Below the pieces are notes generated by a model, which searched no databases, had not been told where the DNA came from, and saw nothing but the letters and a program-made list of their open reading frames with translations. Positions 23,086-35,700 of a stretch of 64,000 nucleotides of DNA are shown one piece after another. Location: contig JAZGTH010000066.1 in assembly GCA_036877525.1 (NCBI GenBank), forward strand, positions 7,972,001 to 8,036,000, written 5' to 3'. Origin of the DNA: Chromobotia macracanthus (Eukaryota > Chordata > Actinopteri > Cypriniformes > Botiidae). The translations under genes and the position numbers were made by a program. Each line of letters opens with the position of its first letter. Position 1 is the first letter of the stretch.

Positions 23086-23970
23086 GACGCGTTACAGCTG
23101 CAATCAGTACTTTGGTGTAAGGGTTTATAGATTTACAGTGTTGCAGTCACTAATCTGATTTAAAAGTTTTACATGTTTGCAGCGTCATAATCAGTGCTGT
23201 TATGATTTCAGTATTGAATTATAGTAATGACTAGTTTTAATTTGGGTCTGGTGATTTTATATTCATTTTATGTTAGCCTGATGGCTGACATAATACAATA
23301 AGGGATGTTTAGGCGAGGATGCCGACGTTAAATGAGACTGAGAGCAGCTATAACATCAGACTGCTGGTATAGACAGAATCATGTATTTTACTGAAAACAT
23401 GAGTATAAATTAACAGTTGCATTAATGTAATAGGTGATGGTGAAAGATCACACATGTAACACCACTAGACATTTTGATCTCATGTTTAAGTTTGTTTATT
23501 TATATAGCGCTGTTGGATGCTGGATACATTCTGGAGCAGGCTTAATCTGTAGCTACAAAAAATCCAAAATAGAATAATTAACGTAGCTACTGTTCATAAT
23601 GTTAATAGAACAAAATTGCATGATTAAATGTCAGTTTGACAGCATCACAACAATATCCCTTTCAATACCTGGGAGCTCTCAAGGGACGTCCAAGAGAATC
23701 ATTATGTTTGAGAACAAGATTCAGATAAGTCAGAAGTTTGAAGTAGACAAACTTGGGCCTGGCCAACCCTGGCTAGGACTTCCGGGAGCAAGACTCAGAC
23801 GGGAGCAATGCATACAGATTTTGCCTCGGCCACATCTGCACCATGGCATCCACCCCCAGAGGAGCTGGATAAGTGAGGCCGAACCAGAGGGGACAGTGTG
23901 TCAACTCGGTGTGTGAGGCAAACAGATCCACTTCCACTCAGTCATCCCTCTGCCAAATGGACTCCAACAC

Positions 23971-24350
23971 TCATGGTTGAGCCTCCATTCCCTGGAGGCT
24001 CAACCACAGCCCCTGCCTCGACAGAATATCTGCTCCCAGATTTGCATGCCCTGTGATGTACATTGCTCTGATGGAGAGCAGCCAGGTCTCTGCCCAAAAA
24101 AGGATCTGCTGCACCAGCCTAAACAGGGGGCACAAATACAGCCCTCCTTGGTGATTTATGACCACAATTGTTGTGAGGAGGTGTGGGAGGAAGTATTTCA
24201 GAACCAGAAACACTACCCTCATTTCTGGACAGTTATGTGCCAGGAGAGATAAGGGCCCTCCCACCAACTATAGACTGGGCGGCCATCGAGAACCGTACCC
24301 CAGCCCATGAGGGAAGCGCCCGTCATAAGAATCCTGTGGCGGCATAACGC
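23971..24350 (-). pseudogene. DIRS RNase H domain
   Basis: The minus strand gives LMGWGTVLDG (about 24310-24280), WHITVQK / LAHNCPEMRVVFLVLKYFLP (24245-24185), INHQGGLYLCPLFRLVQQIL (24165-24100) and GHANLGADILSRQG (24050-24010). The final Asp of ADILSRQ and the earlier acidic residues agree with DIRS RNase H. Downstream, 23935-23800 continues in pieces (CPLWFGL, VDAMVQMWP). The frame is nearly open for 98 codons. Confidence 0.75.
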
Positions 24351-25260
24351 TCCTAGAGTGGGACCCAAGGTGACTGGGATCTGAGCCACATAGAAAGGGT
24401 ATGAAGCCTGTGGCATGTAACCCTTACCACCCTTAGCGAGTGGATTTTGGGATTAACCCATCTTTCCTTAGCCAGGACTGAAACGATCTCATGTGCAGCA
24501 GGCCCAGCGGAATCACATTGGCCACTGCTGCCATGAGTCCTAACAGCCTCTGAACCTGGAGGGCTGTCAGGTGCCGGTCTAGCCGAACGCTGCTCACAGC
24601 AGCAAAGGATTGACTTCACACGTGCAGGTGACAATTGTGCCCGCATCATAGTGGAGTCCCAAATTACCCCTAGAAAAGTAGTTCTCTGGACAGGAAAAAG
24701 CATACTCTTTTTGGGGTTGAGTCTCATCCTAAGTACCTAAAAAGGAGCCAGGGCTGCATCCACGCACTTATTGAAGGTATGAGGCAATAGGGCTAGGCCG
24801 CAAGGAAGAAAGCACTCGATATTGGTAAGCTTTGTCCCCGAAAGCGAACCCGAGACACTTCCTACGTTCTGGCAAAATCTCGATGTGAAAGTACGTGTCC
24901 TTCAGATCTATTGTGACAACCCGGTCCTCTGAGTTAATTTGATACACAATCTGCTTGAGCATCAACATCTTGACTCTGCATCTAAGAGTGATTAAATGAA
25001 GCAAATCCAGAACTGGACCCAACCCCCGTCCTTTTGGGGACTATAAAATATCAGCTGTAAAAGCATAGATCTTTTATGTAAAGGGGAACACATTCTATAG
25101 CCCCTTCTGAGTCTCTAGTAAACAGGCCAACACTAAATGCCGATCTCCTACTACTACAGTCTGCAAAATGCCATTGAAACGGGAAGGATGGTAGGCAAAT
25201 AGAATTCTGTACCCTCTCTCTACTGTGCCATAGGGACAAACTGGGCAGAGGTTTCAACAC
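24350..25260 (-). pseudogene. DIRS reverse transcriptase domain (catalytic box lost)
   Basis: Seen in order on the minus strand: FQWHFADC-type leader (25195-25140), LGPVLDLLHLITLR (about 25025-24985), KMLMLKQIVYQI, VVTIDLKDTYFHIEIL (first catalytic Asp, about 24920-24870), AFGDKAYQYRVL (24850-24815), then directly LNPKKSMLFPVQRTTFLGVI (24720-24660) and LSPARVKSIL. The segment that should hold the Tyr-x-Asp-Asp box, between the VDAALAP-like stretch near 24765 and LNPKKS, is missing. Frame changes are numerous. It cannot be an active polymerase. Confidence 0.75.
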
Positions 25261-25274
25261 TGCCAGAATACACA

Positions 25275-25276
<2 letters not shown>

Positions 25277-25308
<32 letters not shown>

Positions 25309-25330
25309 TTATAATATATATATATATATG
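25277..25330. repeat. (AT)n microsatellite
   Basis: Two adjacent AT dinucleotide runs inside the DIRS element, between its GC-rich end and the polymerase region. They occupy the place where leader and gag sequence would be expected. Confidence 0.9.
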
Positions 25331-26189
25331 GGGTAGATTATATATCAATATAGATTATCTATGAATGTAATACTACTATATGTAATACTACATTTGCGCA
25401 TGGGCTGCGTGCGCTCATGCGATTCGGCGGAGAGCGCGAGGGGAAAAGGCGGAGCCCGTCTCCCACTGCTGCTCCGCAAAATCATGCTGCGAACCCCACG
25501 AGTGCAGCATCCTCTCTGCCTCGGCAGAAGAGACCCGACCCGCGAGGTGCAGCTGCCATCTGAATTAAAGAGAGCGAGGCGGGAGCGGAGCGTCCTCAGT
25601 GGAAGCGATTCACACTGAGAGCAGTCAGCTAGTGTGCTCCGCTCCCAAACAAACTTACACACATCGTGTCACCCGCCCTGATACGAAGGCTTGATTTTTT
25701 CACGTGTTCAGACTCGGGCGAGCCTGAAGCGTGTTCCCCATAGCGTTAAGCTGACGCAGCGTCGAGTTCTCTCGAAAGGGAACTTAAGACTTAACACAAT
25801 CTACTAAATAATTACAAGTTGTTGACTTTACATTTAAGCTCTATTTATATAAAATGGTAATTAATTGAGTTGAACCAACATAACATTTTAACTTTTCAGC
25901 TATTAATATAAATTATATTATAATATAATATAAATCTTCAGCTATTGGTCTGCTCCAGAACATTAAATTCTTCAAAATAATCATGCATATTACACAAAAA
26001 TTAAGCATTTCCATTTCTTTTTTTTAACCCTTTGTAACACCTTTAAAGTTTACATTTTTCCAACACTTTCGGAACATGCAACAGACTGCAGACATGACTG
26101 CAATCAAACATTGGCAGACTAACATTGTAGAACCAGATGCATATAGGTAAACATCTTATAGTAATGGTCAGAACAATACCATTAATGTC

Positions 26190-26510
26190 ATTTCAACAAA
26201 GTCGTCTGTTCTTCAGAGAATAAATCTTTGGGGAACGTTTGCCATTATCTAGTTCTAGTAGAACCTTCTGGAAAAATTCGTACAAATTTTTTTGTACCTG
26301 AACTCTTTGGGGTATCTCAGATTAATTGCGTAAATTAAGTGAAACGGCACAAGCCTTTGCAACACTTGCCAACCCTGTCATCACCTCTATGCCTTCCAGC
26401 ACTATGCCAGTCTGTAAAGGGTCATCTGTGGTGCCACCTTTTGTGATGATCCTCATTGTGAGCTGTTCCAGTTCCTCTTTGTTCCCATAAGTATCCTTGA
26501 AGAGAAACAT
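26190..26510 (-). pseudogene. Terminal exon fragment of a repeated fish gene (SAMD3-like family)
   Basis: The minus-strand frame 26510-26322 reads KEELEQLTMRIITKGG..., DPLQTGIVLEGIEVMTGL, VAKACAVSLNLRN. After a frameshift the sequence continues with YEFFQKVLLELDNGK and SPKIYSLKNRR to about 26190. The order DP...IVLEG..V..GL...AC...LNL.YP...FQK...ELD is the usual ending of an uncharacterised protein family multiplied in fish, often annotated as SAM-domain-containing 3-like. Start and upstream exons were not found. The frameshift near 26320 marks it as broken. Confidence 0.4.
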
Positions 26511-26519
26511 GGCAAATCT

Positions 26520-28960
26520 GTATTTACTTACAACATCACTTGGTAGACAGTTAAAAGTTAAAATTAAAGTTAAGCTTACTACTTTTCAACATCATCGTGT
26601 GGTGTTTCACAAAATGTCTTCAGTTCGCCCACTAACACAAACAAGTGTTTATTAATGTTTAAATGTCAAAATCTAACATTTTTCTTTTATAAAAAGTTAA
26701 GCTTACCCCTTTTTAACGTCATTGTAAAGTATGTGCTTCTCAAAAATGGCTCCAGTTTTCTGGCTGTGGAAAGGATATTTGCTCTGTAGAGCAAAAAGGA
26801 CACCAACTACAGCTTCAAGTACTACTAGCTTCAAGAACACAAGTACTAATTCCAGGTCATCACTCACAATATTTATGACAATGACCCTCTGGACTCAAAG
26901 GTTCCTTTTCCAACAGAGAAAGAGAAAGGTGTGATTCGGAGCCATTAAATGGCTTTCTCAATACAATACATGAGTGATGTGATGTATTTATAAGTAAAAT
27001 TAATGTAGCATTAAAGTAACATTAACATGATGTAGGTCTGGACTTGTTTTATAGGTGTGAAGGAATACAGCAGACAATAAGACCTTTTCAAAAAGAGGCA
27101 GATAAAGGCTAGTTAGCCTAAACTTCAATACTTGGTTCTATCTGAATAAAAAATACATACAATACATACACAAAGACATACATTTTACGTATGTGTGTGT
27201 GTGTGTGTGGAGTGCGTGTACACACACGTGTACACAGCATTTTTAAGCTGTAATCTTAATGATTAGGGATTTACATGCACAGCCCTTAATCTTGAAATGT
27301 TTAGTTTTCCTGTTACTGTTTTCATCCTTAAACAACTTTCACAACTTAAACACTACTTGGCTCACTACTCAAAATGCAATTTAAAAAATACTGTGAATCT
27401 GGTGAAATTATTGAACTGTTGTCTTTGGTATTTTCAGAAAGATAGGTCTGCTGGAATTTCTCTCAAAGGGGGACAGAAAAAAATACATTTTTAAAAACAA
27501 GAGGCTACATTAGGTAACATTAATAAAATAAGTCACACTAGAAAATGTGCCTTTACCACATGGCATTTGTTTCTTGCTTTAGGGGCTTTTAAGGAAAGTT
27601 GAGTAGTCTCAAATCATTATATATAACAGTTTTGTTCACATGACCTAACTATTATTCACATGACCTAACTATATTCTAGAACTGTCATACAGAGCGCACA
27701 ATGTCTTATCAGAATGCAGCTCACTGGCCAACCTGGACAAGTCAAACCAAAAGTGGCCCTTGTCTTTGAAACACTGTTTTTTGACACAGGAAATCCAAAT
27801 CTGTGTGCCATACAAAAGAGATAACAGACTGTACTAGGTTTGAGTGTCCATTAGCATCTTAATGGTTAAACTCAAATCCTGATATAAAGCAGGATATTAA
27901 AGGACAATCAAATGTAACATCTAAAGTTTGCTATACTAAGTTTCTGCATAACTGGAGTGTATGTAATTCAGCACAACCACTATGTTATCCGGTTGACTGC
28001 ACTGTTACACCCATGAATGTTGGTTGAAAAGTGATCTGGTGATCCGGTTTTTCATTGCAGACCCAGGATCCATACCTCAATATGTCTTTGAAGTCCCTAA
28101 CAATAGTTCCCTGAAAATGAAATTTCTCAAATTTCTCACCCTTTAATAATTCCAATCTTATGTGAAAATCTAATGTACTAAATTTACATTTTACACAATG
28201 GTTATGCTGTTTATTCCATATAATGAAATTGGATGGTGTCTGGGGCTGTCAAACTTCAAATGACAAAAGTCATAAAGGTATTTAGTATAAGTATGTTATA
28301 AATGGTAAAGAGTTTTGTGTTTGACACAAGTCTTCAGCTTTGTAACTTTTTTTTGAACTACGACCCAAAATCAGTCACCATGAAATCAAAATATACTATT
28401 CTTGTTTTTAATGCAATATTGCAGTGTTTATTATGTGATTTATGTGTGAGCCTCACTTTTTTTTAAAAATTCATGTCTTTTCTAAATCTTTGAACAAAAT
28501 CTGAAATTGTACTTTGGAATGGCAGTCTTCCTCTGACATCAGTCTGGCAGCTTGGGCCGAACCAGCGCCATTAACCACTCACCCTCCAATAGTAGTCTGC
28601 TGCAAGCTTGAAACGCCTACCTTTTTATAGCCAGTTCAATTCCCAGTGGAAAAATAAACCATACCCTCCATTTCTCTTTGAATTGTTGGACTTTTTGGTT
28701 GTAAGCAGAACTTTAAAGATTCATTACCCTCAGTTCCAACAATTTAATGCTGCAATCAACAAGACAAACATGCATGGTTTTCAATTGCATTGCATTTGCA
28801 TTTATTTCTCACTTGACTGAATCCCATTCATAGCAGTATCACTACAGTAAAGGAACACTGTGGTCCTTTAACAAAAATAATGAAGGAATTAAAGTACTAG
28901 ACATTAACCACAGTAAGGCAAAATACTGACTAGACCATGCACCTATTCAAGCAAAAAACA
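26520..28960. other. Intergenic DNA with small repeats
   Basis: Contains a (TG)n run at 27189-27208, and at about 28190-28260 a worn copy of a fish interspersed repeat (GTTTATTCCATATAATGAAATTGGATGGTG...GGCTGTCAAA) that also occurs at about 38290-38340. A 26-bp direct duplication TATTCACATGACCTAACTAT lies near 27640-27680. No gene supported. Confidence 0.4.
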
Positions 28961-28966
28961 ACAGCA

Positions 28967-28972
28967 TTTATT
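28967..28972 (-). terminator. Candidate polyadenylation signal for tmem86a
   Basis: AATAAA on the minus strand (TTTATT on plus), within TGAATAAATGCTGTTG, about 3.8 kb downstream of the tmem86a stop. Chosen because it is a clean signal after a long stretch free of other minus-strand genes. Nearer TTTATT matches exist, so this is only a candidate. Confidence 0.2.
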
Positions 28973-31900
28973 CACAACAGTAACTTCACAATGTTAAGGG
29001 TCAGCTGTAAAAAAAGGTAGAAAAAAATAAATACAGAACAAAGGTAGTCCAAAACAAGAGCTTCCCTTATTTATCTCTTTTCACAGGCTTAAGACCAAAA
29101 CAACTAAGCAATTTCTATATTTAAATATTGTAATCAGAACTGCAGAGCTTTCAGAGTCACTGCCTTAGTTTTAAATATGAAGTTTCAGGTCATTCTCAAA
29201 TTGTTCTCTGATCTCTTAGCCCTTCCTACAGACAGCCTGCCAATATGCTTTATTATCATAACTATTTACGTGTTTGTGTGAATTCACAAAATATTTGTAA
29301 AATTTTATGTTCCATTAAAACTCTATAGCTCACTAAACTCTCAGTATTGGTCCACCTTACACTTTCTAGTTTTTAGGGTGTTAAAAATATAACTTCCAGC
29401 ATGATTACACTTGCAAGATACAATTTTAGTATTGAACAGTAGCTAGTCAGTTATGATATTCATGTTAATACACTGACATTTCATAATACGTTCTTGTAAG
29501 ATGGAATTGACCATGATTATATTGTCATACCTCATGTTAGTGACAGCAACTATCCCTTGATTTTCTTGAAGGGAGAGGTGAGGCAGATAAATCAAGCTTA
29601 GGAAAGTTGTGATTGTACACATCGCAGCAGGCAGACCCAAGAAGAGAATGAGAGAATGAAAACAGTCTCACCATGTGTCTTTTTCCAAATCTAATGTATG
29701 AACACTTAAGTCTTGCACTCTGAAGGTCATTTTTAATAGCTCTGCTCCAAAATCTAGTAAGCTACCTATCTAGACAGCATTTTAAGGCTGCAAGTACACC
29801 CCCAATGTGAAGGGTGCCTTCTAAAATATTGTCCTTACTCTGGACAAATTCTTTTCACCATGACCCCAGAATGCTCTCAAATACTCAATCCAAAACGATG
29901 GATACGTCAACATTAATGTCAATTCTAAACAATTTAGTCAATACTGCTACATATTGATAAGTTGTTTAAAAAATATATTTACACAATTCTGTGCACAATA
30001 TATTTCTGTGCACAATATAAACTATGGGAATCAAATCTGAGTTAAGCAATGTTTGTGTGGCCTGCTGTTCCATGACGATTAGGATGCTGCCTTAGACGGT
30101 ATCTGTCTGTGTAGACTTTTTCTTAAAGTCTACACAGACAGACAACAAAAAAAGAGAACAAAATCACAGGAAATAAGTGAGCATGGGACACTTTTCGACC
30201 CCCTCTACCTTCCAAAGTGCATTTAAAATGTGCCCTACACTATAATGCAAGAAAAACAGAGTTGAATTAAAGAGAAATTAAGAACTTTATCCACAGGGTA
30301 CTAAACCATATTGCATACTACTTTAAGATACATAATGTCTGGAAAAAAAAATCAAGAGATAAATGGAACAGTGCACAGATCCACAAACAATCAGGTTATT
30401 CCTTAGCATCTTCAGCACAGCATTGGCTCAGCAGTTAAGTGGAGTGTGTGCGTGACAACAGCGGAAGATATGTGCGCTAACATAACATCTTCCATGTTTA
30501 ATTTGATCCAAATGAAAATACGGCTGTGCATTCGCTAAACTTCAAAACATTTGGGGTAGTTTGACTGTAAATTGTCTCATTGAATTGAATATAATATAAT
30601 AGATGGAAAAGATTAAGAAGTGATTTACACCGTCATTCTGTCTGTTCCACAACTGTCTTTCACAAATAATTTGTCTGCAGAGTTGGTATTTTTTTGTAAA
30701 GCCATTTTTTCAGCATTGTGTTAGCTAAACAGCAGAGTACACAAGAGTATGGCATTGTTTGCATTTGTTTCTTTTAAAAAATGGTGTCTATCCCAACTAA
30801 GGTTCAATAAAAGTACAGTCCATGTTCGGATGCTGCTTTCTTATGCGTCATGATCAGTTTGTGAATGCTGTATCAATAACAGCCCACTGTTAATATTCAG
30901 CTGTGTTGAACACCCATTTCCATTCACATGGAGGATACAACAACTGAGAACATATCAGAGAGTACTTTCCATTGCGGCTGATTACTGACCTTCATTTAGT
31001 ATCAGTGAGAGATCAGATGTTAAACATCTAATTGAGAAATAATAATAATAAAACAGTGAACATCTTAGCTTGGCTGTTTTTAATACAGTACATGTTTGTT
31101 TAAATATGTAAATCTCACAAAGGCTTTGTGAGATTCGCATATCTGGGACACATTTCACCCCCCCAAAAAAATAAACTATTTCGGTACTAGAGTATCGCAG
31201 AAGTTGCTGACCTGTAATTACCTTTATCAGATTGTGTAATAATGTCAGTCCAGTCCGGATTATAATTACATTAAAAATGAAGAAAACGTGTATGTGCTTA
31301 ATTGTCATGAATTACACAGTGCAAAATATATACTGTAGTATACTTTCATTCTTTATGTAAAATGTTTTTGGGGTGAAATATGGTGGTAAAATATGACCTG
31401 GACATGATGTCCTGAGACTCACCAAAAAATATGATTCAGCTTGAGAATCACTGTACCAAACAAGAAAAAGAACACTTAACTCTAAACTACTCACATGCTG
31501 AAATGTTCACATGAAAATTCTGCAGGAAATTCACACATTTCTGAGAAAAAAAATGTACTGGCTTTTCTTTCATAAATAAAACTAATTCACAGATCACGTT
31601 TATCATGGATGTTTGATCCACCCACAGTGGGGTTTCTCACTTTCCCTTGACAAACACATTTCCCACTGGCAACAGACAATGGTTGGAAGCTCTGTAAATG
31701 TGTCATCTGACATCATACCCTTTTCAAAACATAATATCTGACACTGTACATGCAAAATAAACAACTAATACTTATTTGCTGTTTCCTTATGATAGAGGTA
31801 TTTGAGCAATGCTGTTGACTTGGCAAAAACTTCAGAAAAAGATGAGACAATGTAGTCAAAACACCTCCCAAGAAAGTCACCTCCTTCCCTTTAACAAGAG

Positions 31901-32779
31901 TTTTGGCCTGTGTTTACATATCAGTTTTGGCCATGTCTCATCTTAGTGAACCATACAGACCTCATGTACACTAGAGACAATGGCATAGCTTAATGCAGTA
32001 TGTTGGGCATGAAGGACTATTTGAAGCATGGCAACTCCAGCATGTATGTGTATGTAGGCATAGAATGTTACGTATGAACTCATGTTACGAAACAAAATCA
32101 AATCAAAACTTTGAAATGTGTCAGTGACAGGATAAACATTACTGTACAATACTACTATGAAGACCTGTGTTGATTTATCAGTACAGCAGTACTAGTTACA
32201 CTAAAATATCAGCTTTAGTATAAAATGATTTTTATGCTGCTCTCTGGTTATGTCTGGTACATCTAAGGTGAGATGGGGAAACCTGCCTGCAATGAAGAAT
32301 CTGAAGATTTTATGGTTTGCTGATCCATTCTGCTGGCCCAAAAGTCAGTTCCAGATCACTCAAGCCAATCACTTAGTTAAGACACGCTCTTTGTTTTCAG
32401 GACCATCTGAAGTGGACAAGACATAACAGGGTATAAAGGGGAAGAGAGAAGATGGTACTACTAACAAAAAACTGGATACGAAAAGCAAAATTCACACACT
32501 GATGGGAAATAATGGGCAAATATCTAATCAATAGGCAAAGATCAATGACTAAGCAAAGATGCTAAAGACAAGGGCCATCTACCTAGTCAATTACTAGCAC
32601 ATAACTCCAGCATGAATTTCAGATTTGTCTGGTTTTGTGTCCTCTTAAATTGGTGAATCCTTGATCATTATCAGATGGGGGTGCTGCAGATAAACCAGAA
32701 GTTTTGGGAACTGAGATTTTAACCTTTGCAGCAGCTCTGGTGATAAGTCATTGGGGGAGGCTGGTTAAGGCACGGTTCC
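28973..32779 (-). other. Region downstream of tmem86a (3' UTR and intergenic)
   Basis: No coding gene supported. It probably includes the tmem86a 3' untranslated region, since vertebrate tmem86a transcripts have long ones. An open frame at 29640-29443 (minus) begins GLPAAMCTITTFLSLIYLP and looks membrane-like, but has no family match that I can defend. Confidence 0.35.
30102..30142. other. Perfect 18-bp hairpin with 5-nt loop
   Basis: TCTGTCTGTGTAGACTTT (30102-30119), loop TTCTT, and its exact reverse complement (30125-30142). On the minus strand it would lie in the presumed 3' region of tmem86a. It could be a short inverted repeat element or a structured RNA. Confidence 0.7.
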
Positions 32780-35700
32780 TCAGGCTCTTTTTCGAGACAC
32801 ATCAGCATCTTGGCATTCCACAGCTGACAGGGCAATCAACATCTGCGCTGCGTAGTAGGTCGCCATTATGATGGCTCGGGAATGAGGCACAGGGAAGCAG
32901 AATTTGTTGACAGCAATGGTGAGGTCAGACACCATGAAGAGGACAGCGCCAAGACATGCAGAAAGTTTCGTCCATGTCCAGAGATCATTGGCGAGCTGGA
33001 CACCAGCGATGGCCCTCCAACCCATAAAGCCAATGAGAGCAATGTAAACGGCCACCAGGTAAGTGAAAGGACCAGAGAGGTAGGGGTAAAGGAGGGTGTA
33101 ACTCAGACCTGAGATGACAGCAATGACGAGACCTGCTCTTAGGTTAAGGGGCTTCATCCCAAAGGCAGAAGAGTAGAGAATGTGGGTGATGCCGAACATT
33201 AGCAATCCTTACAACAGAAAATACAAAATGATCATGAGAATTTGAAAAAACATACAACCTCAACAACCAACTCTGTTGATCTATTAATAGCTTTTGTTCA
33301 GGATATTTTGTGTTTGGTAACACTGATATTTGTTCCAGTGGGTCATGGAAAACTTTTAGCTTGAAACTGCAATAGAATGTAATATCTCATTAGTGGAAAC
33401 AAATTGAGTTCTGTTAGTAACAGTTTTTGACCAATATCATTGAAGACATTGTATTCGTAATCCTATTCTAATTCAATTTAGGGCAATACAAATGAATCAA
33501 CTCACCATGACTAAAGTAGCCTTGCTCCTGCCAGATGAGAAATGCGTCACCCAAAGCTGAAAAAATAAGTCCTGCCAGGATTTTCCTGGCACTGGAGTGG
33601 GCACCTAAAAAACTGATGCCATGAGCTAGAAGAAAAACCCAAAGACAAAAGATGGGCAAACATTTGATGAGGGCACTAAACCAGGAGGGGCTTGAGGTGG
33701 GGAGCCACAAAACAAAGTAGACGCAGGTAGCTTTGAAGAATGGCACAAGCTTTGGACCCTCACTTTTGACCTGTAGATCAACAGAGGGAACAACTATTGT
33801 TATTGAAACTCATCGTCATGTCTATATAAGGAGCAATATTGAGAGCTTCAGTTATGCTTGGAGTCAACATGAAATTAAAATCTGCCCTATTTACTTTCAA
33901 AACACTCATTATACACACTTATAAGTGATTCATTACTACATATTATTCTAATTAAAAAAATTACTTACAGTAATTATTCATCAAAATGTAAAGACTTGCC
34001 CCACCTCATTCTTTTCAGTTGACATCAAGTGTGCTTGAGTTTCAACCAAAAGCAGTGTGTCAAGAGGGAACCAGCCTTCATAACTGACTGCTCAGCTATG
34101 GAACACTGAACACTTTTGTATGATTATCTAGTAAATACTATATTACTAGGCTGTGAATGTAATTTAAATGTGGCCTAAACTGTTTAAAGCCAATTGGGCA
34201 TCCTGTCTACAGTACCATCTTACTCAAATACAGTGTAATTAACAGACAGAAAGATGGCGAGATAAAGATCAGGAGATGAAGGCCATCAAATCACACAAAA
34301 CCTATAAAACAAACCCAGCGTGTAAAACAAAAATATATCCAGACTAAGACACGTTGCTTTGCAGGCCATAGGGTCAAAATGTTTGTCTGCAATTACAAAA
34401 CCAGGTGACTCAAAGTTTGATATCAAAAATTGGTGAGCTGTAGCTGTCACAGATATGGGACACATAGAATGCATCACAAACAGAAATATCAACAGTAGTC
34501 AGAAGTCTTAATGTTAGGGTGTTCTGGATAATTGGGCATAGCTAAGTACTTGCTGAGGTGTTCTGGGTGGTTGCTATGTAGTTGCTTAGTGGAGCAAAAA
34601 AGAGGTCCAGTGTATGAAACTTCTTAGCCTTAGGTATTTTTCAGGTCACTCCTTCAATATTTTATTTATTTATTTATTTTTCTATTATGTGGAAATCAGT
34701 GAAAGTCTAATCACTAGAGGAACAAGTTCCTGGACTTGGTTCAAATTAACCCTCGATATAAGCAGTAAATGTAATGCTTGTCTTGAAGTATAACTTTGGT
34801 ACTTGGCAATTTTGGTAATGGGAATTTTGGAAATACTGTTTAGTATCAAGATACTTAATTCTATTTATATATGATAAAATGTATCTTCTGTCAAGATTTT
34901 AATATTTTTCTCAGTCAGTAAGTTGGGCTTGGCTTAGTCTTAATTTATAGTTTGAGTCTTTGCTCATGGGGGACGTGGAAAAAGTCTATTGCTAGCAAGT
35001 GTACATTTTGATCATATTCTGATGTCTCCCTGCAGTCTGATAAAGGTCAGGTTAAAAAACAGAGACACTGTAAAACACTGTGAGGAGCTGCAGAGGAGCT
35101 AATGGCATGGACACAGCGGTTCTTTTTTTTAATGCAGACTCTTAATGTGAACAGTGTTTTAAATGGGGGTTGTGAGGCCTAGTGATTAAAGACAGCTGGT
35201 GAATAGAAGACTGTAGGTGCAAACCATTCAGCAAGTTACATTTACACATATAGAAGACACTTATCCAAAACAACTTACAGCGCATTAAATATAACGTATG
35301 TGTGTTCCCTAGGACTCAAACCTATGACTTTTGTACTGCTAAAATGCACTCCCAATTAAGCTAGAGGAACACAGCTAGATAAGAGTACTTTCAGAGTTTA
35401 AATATTAGGGTTTAAGCTCTGATCACATCAAAGTACCCTGTCATTTTTTAATGACAATGATGCCTCAAAGACATTGCGGAAAACGCTAGATTTAGACAAC
35501 TAACCAAAAATATGATTCATCTTGCAGAACAAATCGTATTTAAGAATGGAACTTCTACTCCCCCAACATAATTATTAACAGCTGTAAATGATAATGAAAG
35601 ACTAATTGGCTCGTTGATGCCCTTTAATATCCTGCCCACAAAAAACAACAATTCAGAAATACATATGATGCATTATACCAATACCGAAATTGTTGATATA

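Larger units (their letters stand above)
23660..25790 (-). mobile_element. DIRS-like retroelement, internally deleted
   Basis: On the minus strand, reading from high to low coordinates: a GC-rich terminal region (about 25400-25790), a short (AT)n and deleted leader, reverse transcriptase (25260-24350), RNase H (24350-23980) and a following conserved segment (23940-23800). Fish DIRS elements carry this order plus a tyrosine recombinase. No gag and no recombinase are visible here. The start is marked by a CTCTCGAAAGGGAA motif at about 25770-25785. Confidence 0.75.

Noticed and set aside
25361..25662. Frames on both strands in the GC-rich DIRS end
   Set aside because: Long only because GC-rich DNA has few stops; no domain, and the region is the element's terminal part.
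27640..27680. Direct repeat of TATTCACATGACCTAACTAT considered as a CRISPR-like or attachment site
   Set aside because: Only two copies in eukaryotic DNA with no spacer order; a simple local duplication.
29443..29640. Minus-strand frame with a membrane-like start (GLPAAMCTITTFLSLIYLP)
   Set aside because: Looked briefly like an exon of a multi-pass protein, but the rest does not fit any family and there is no clear acceptor.
32882..33112. Plus-strand frame opposite tmem86a exon 3
   Set aside because: It is the antisense shadow of a well-supported exon.
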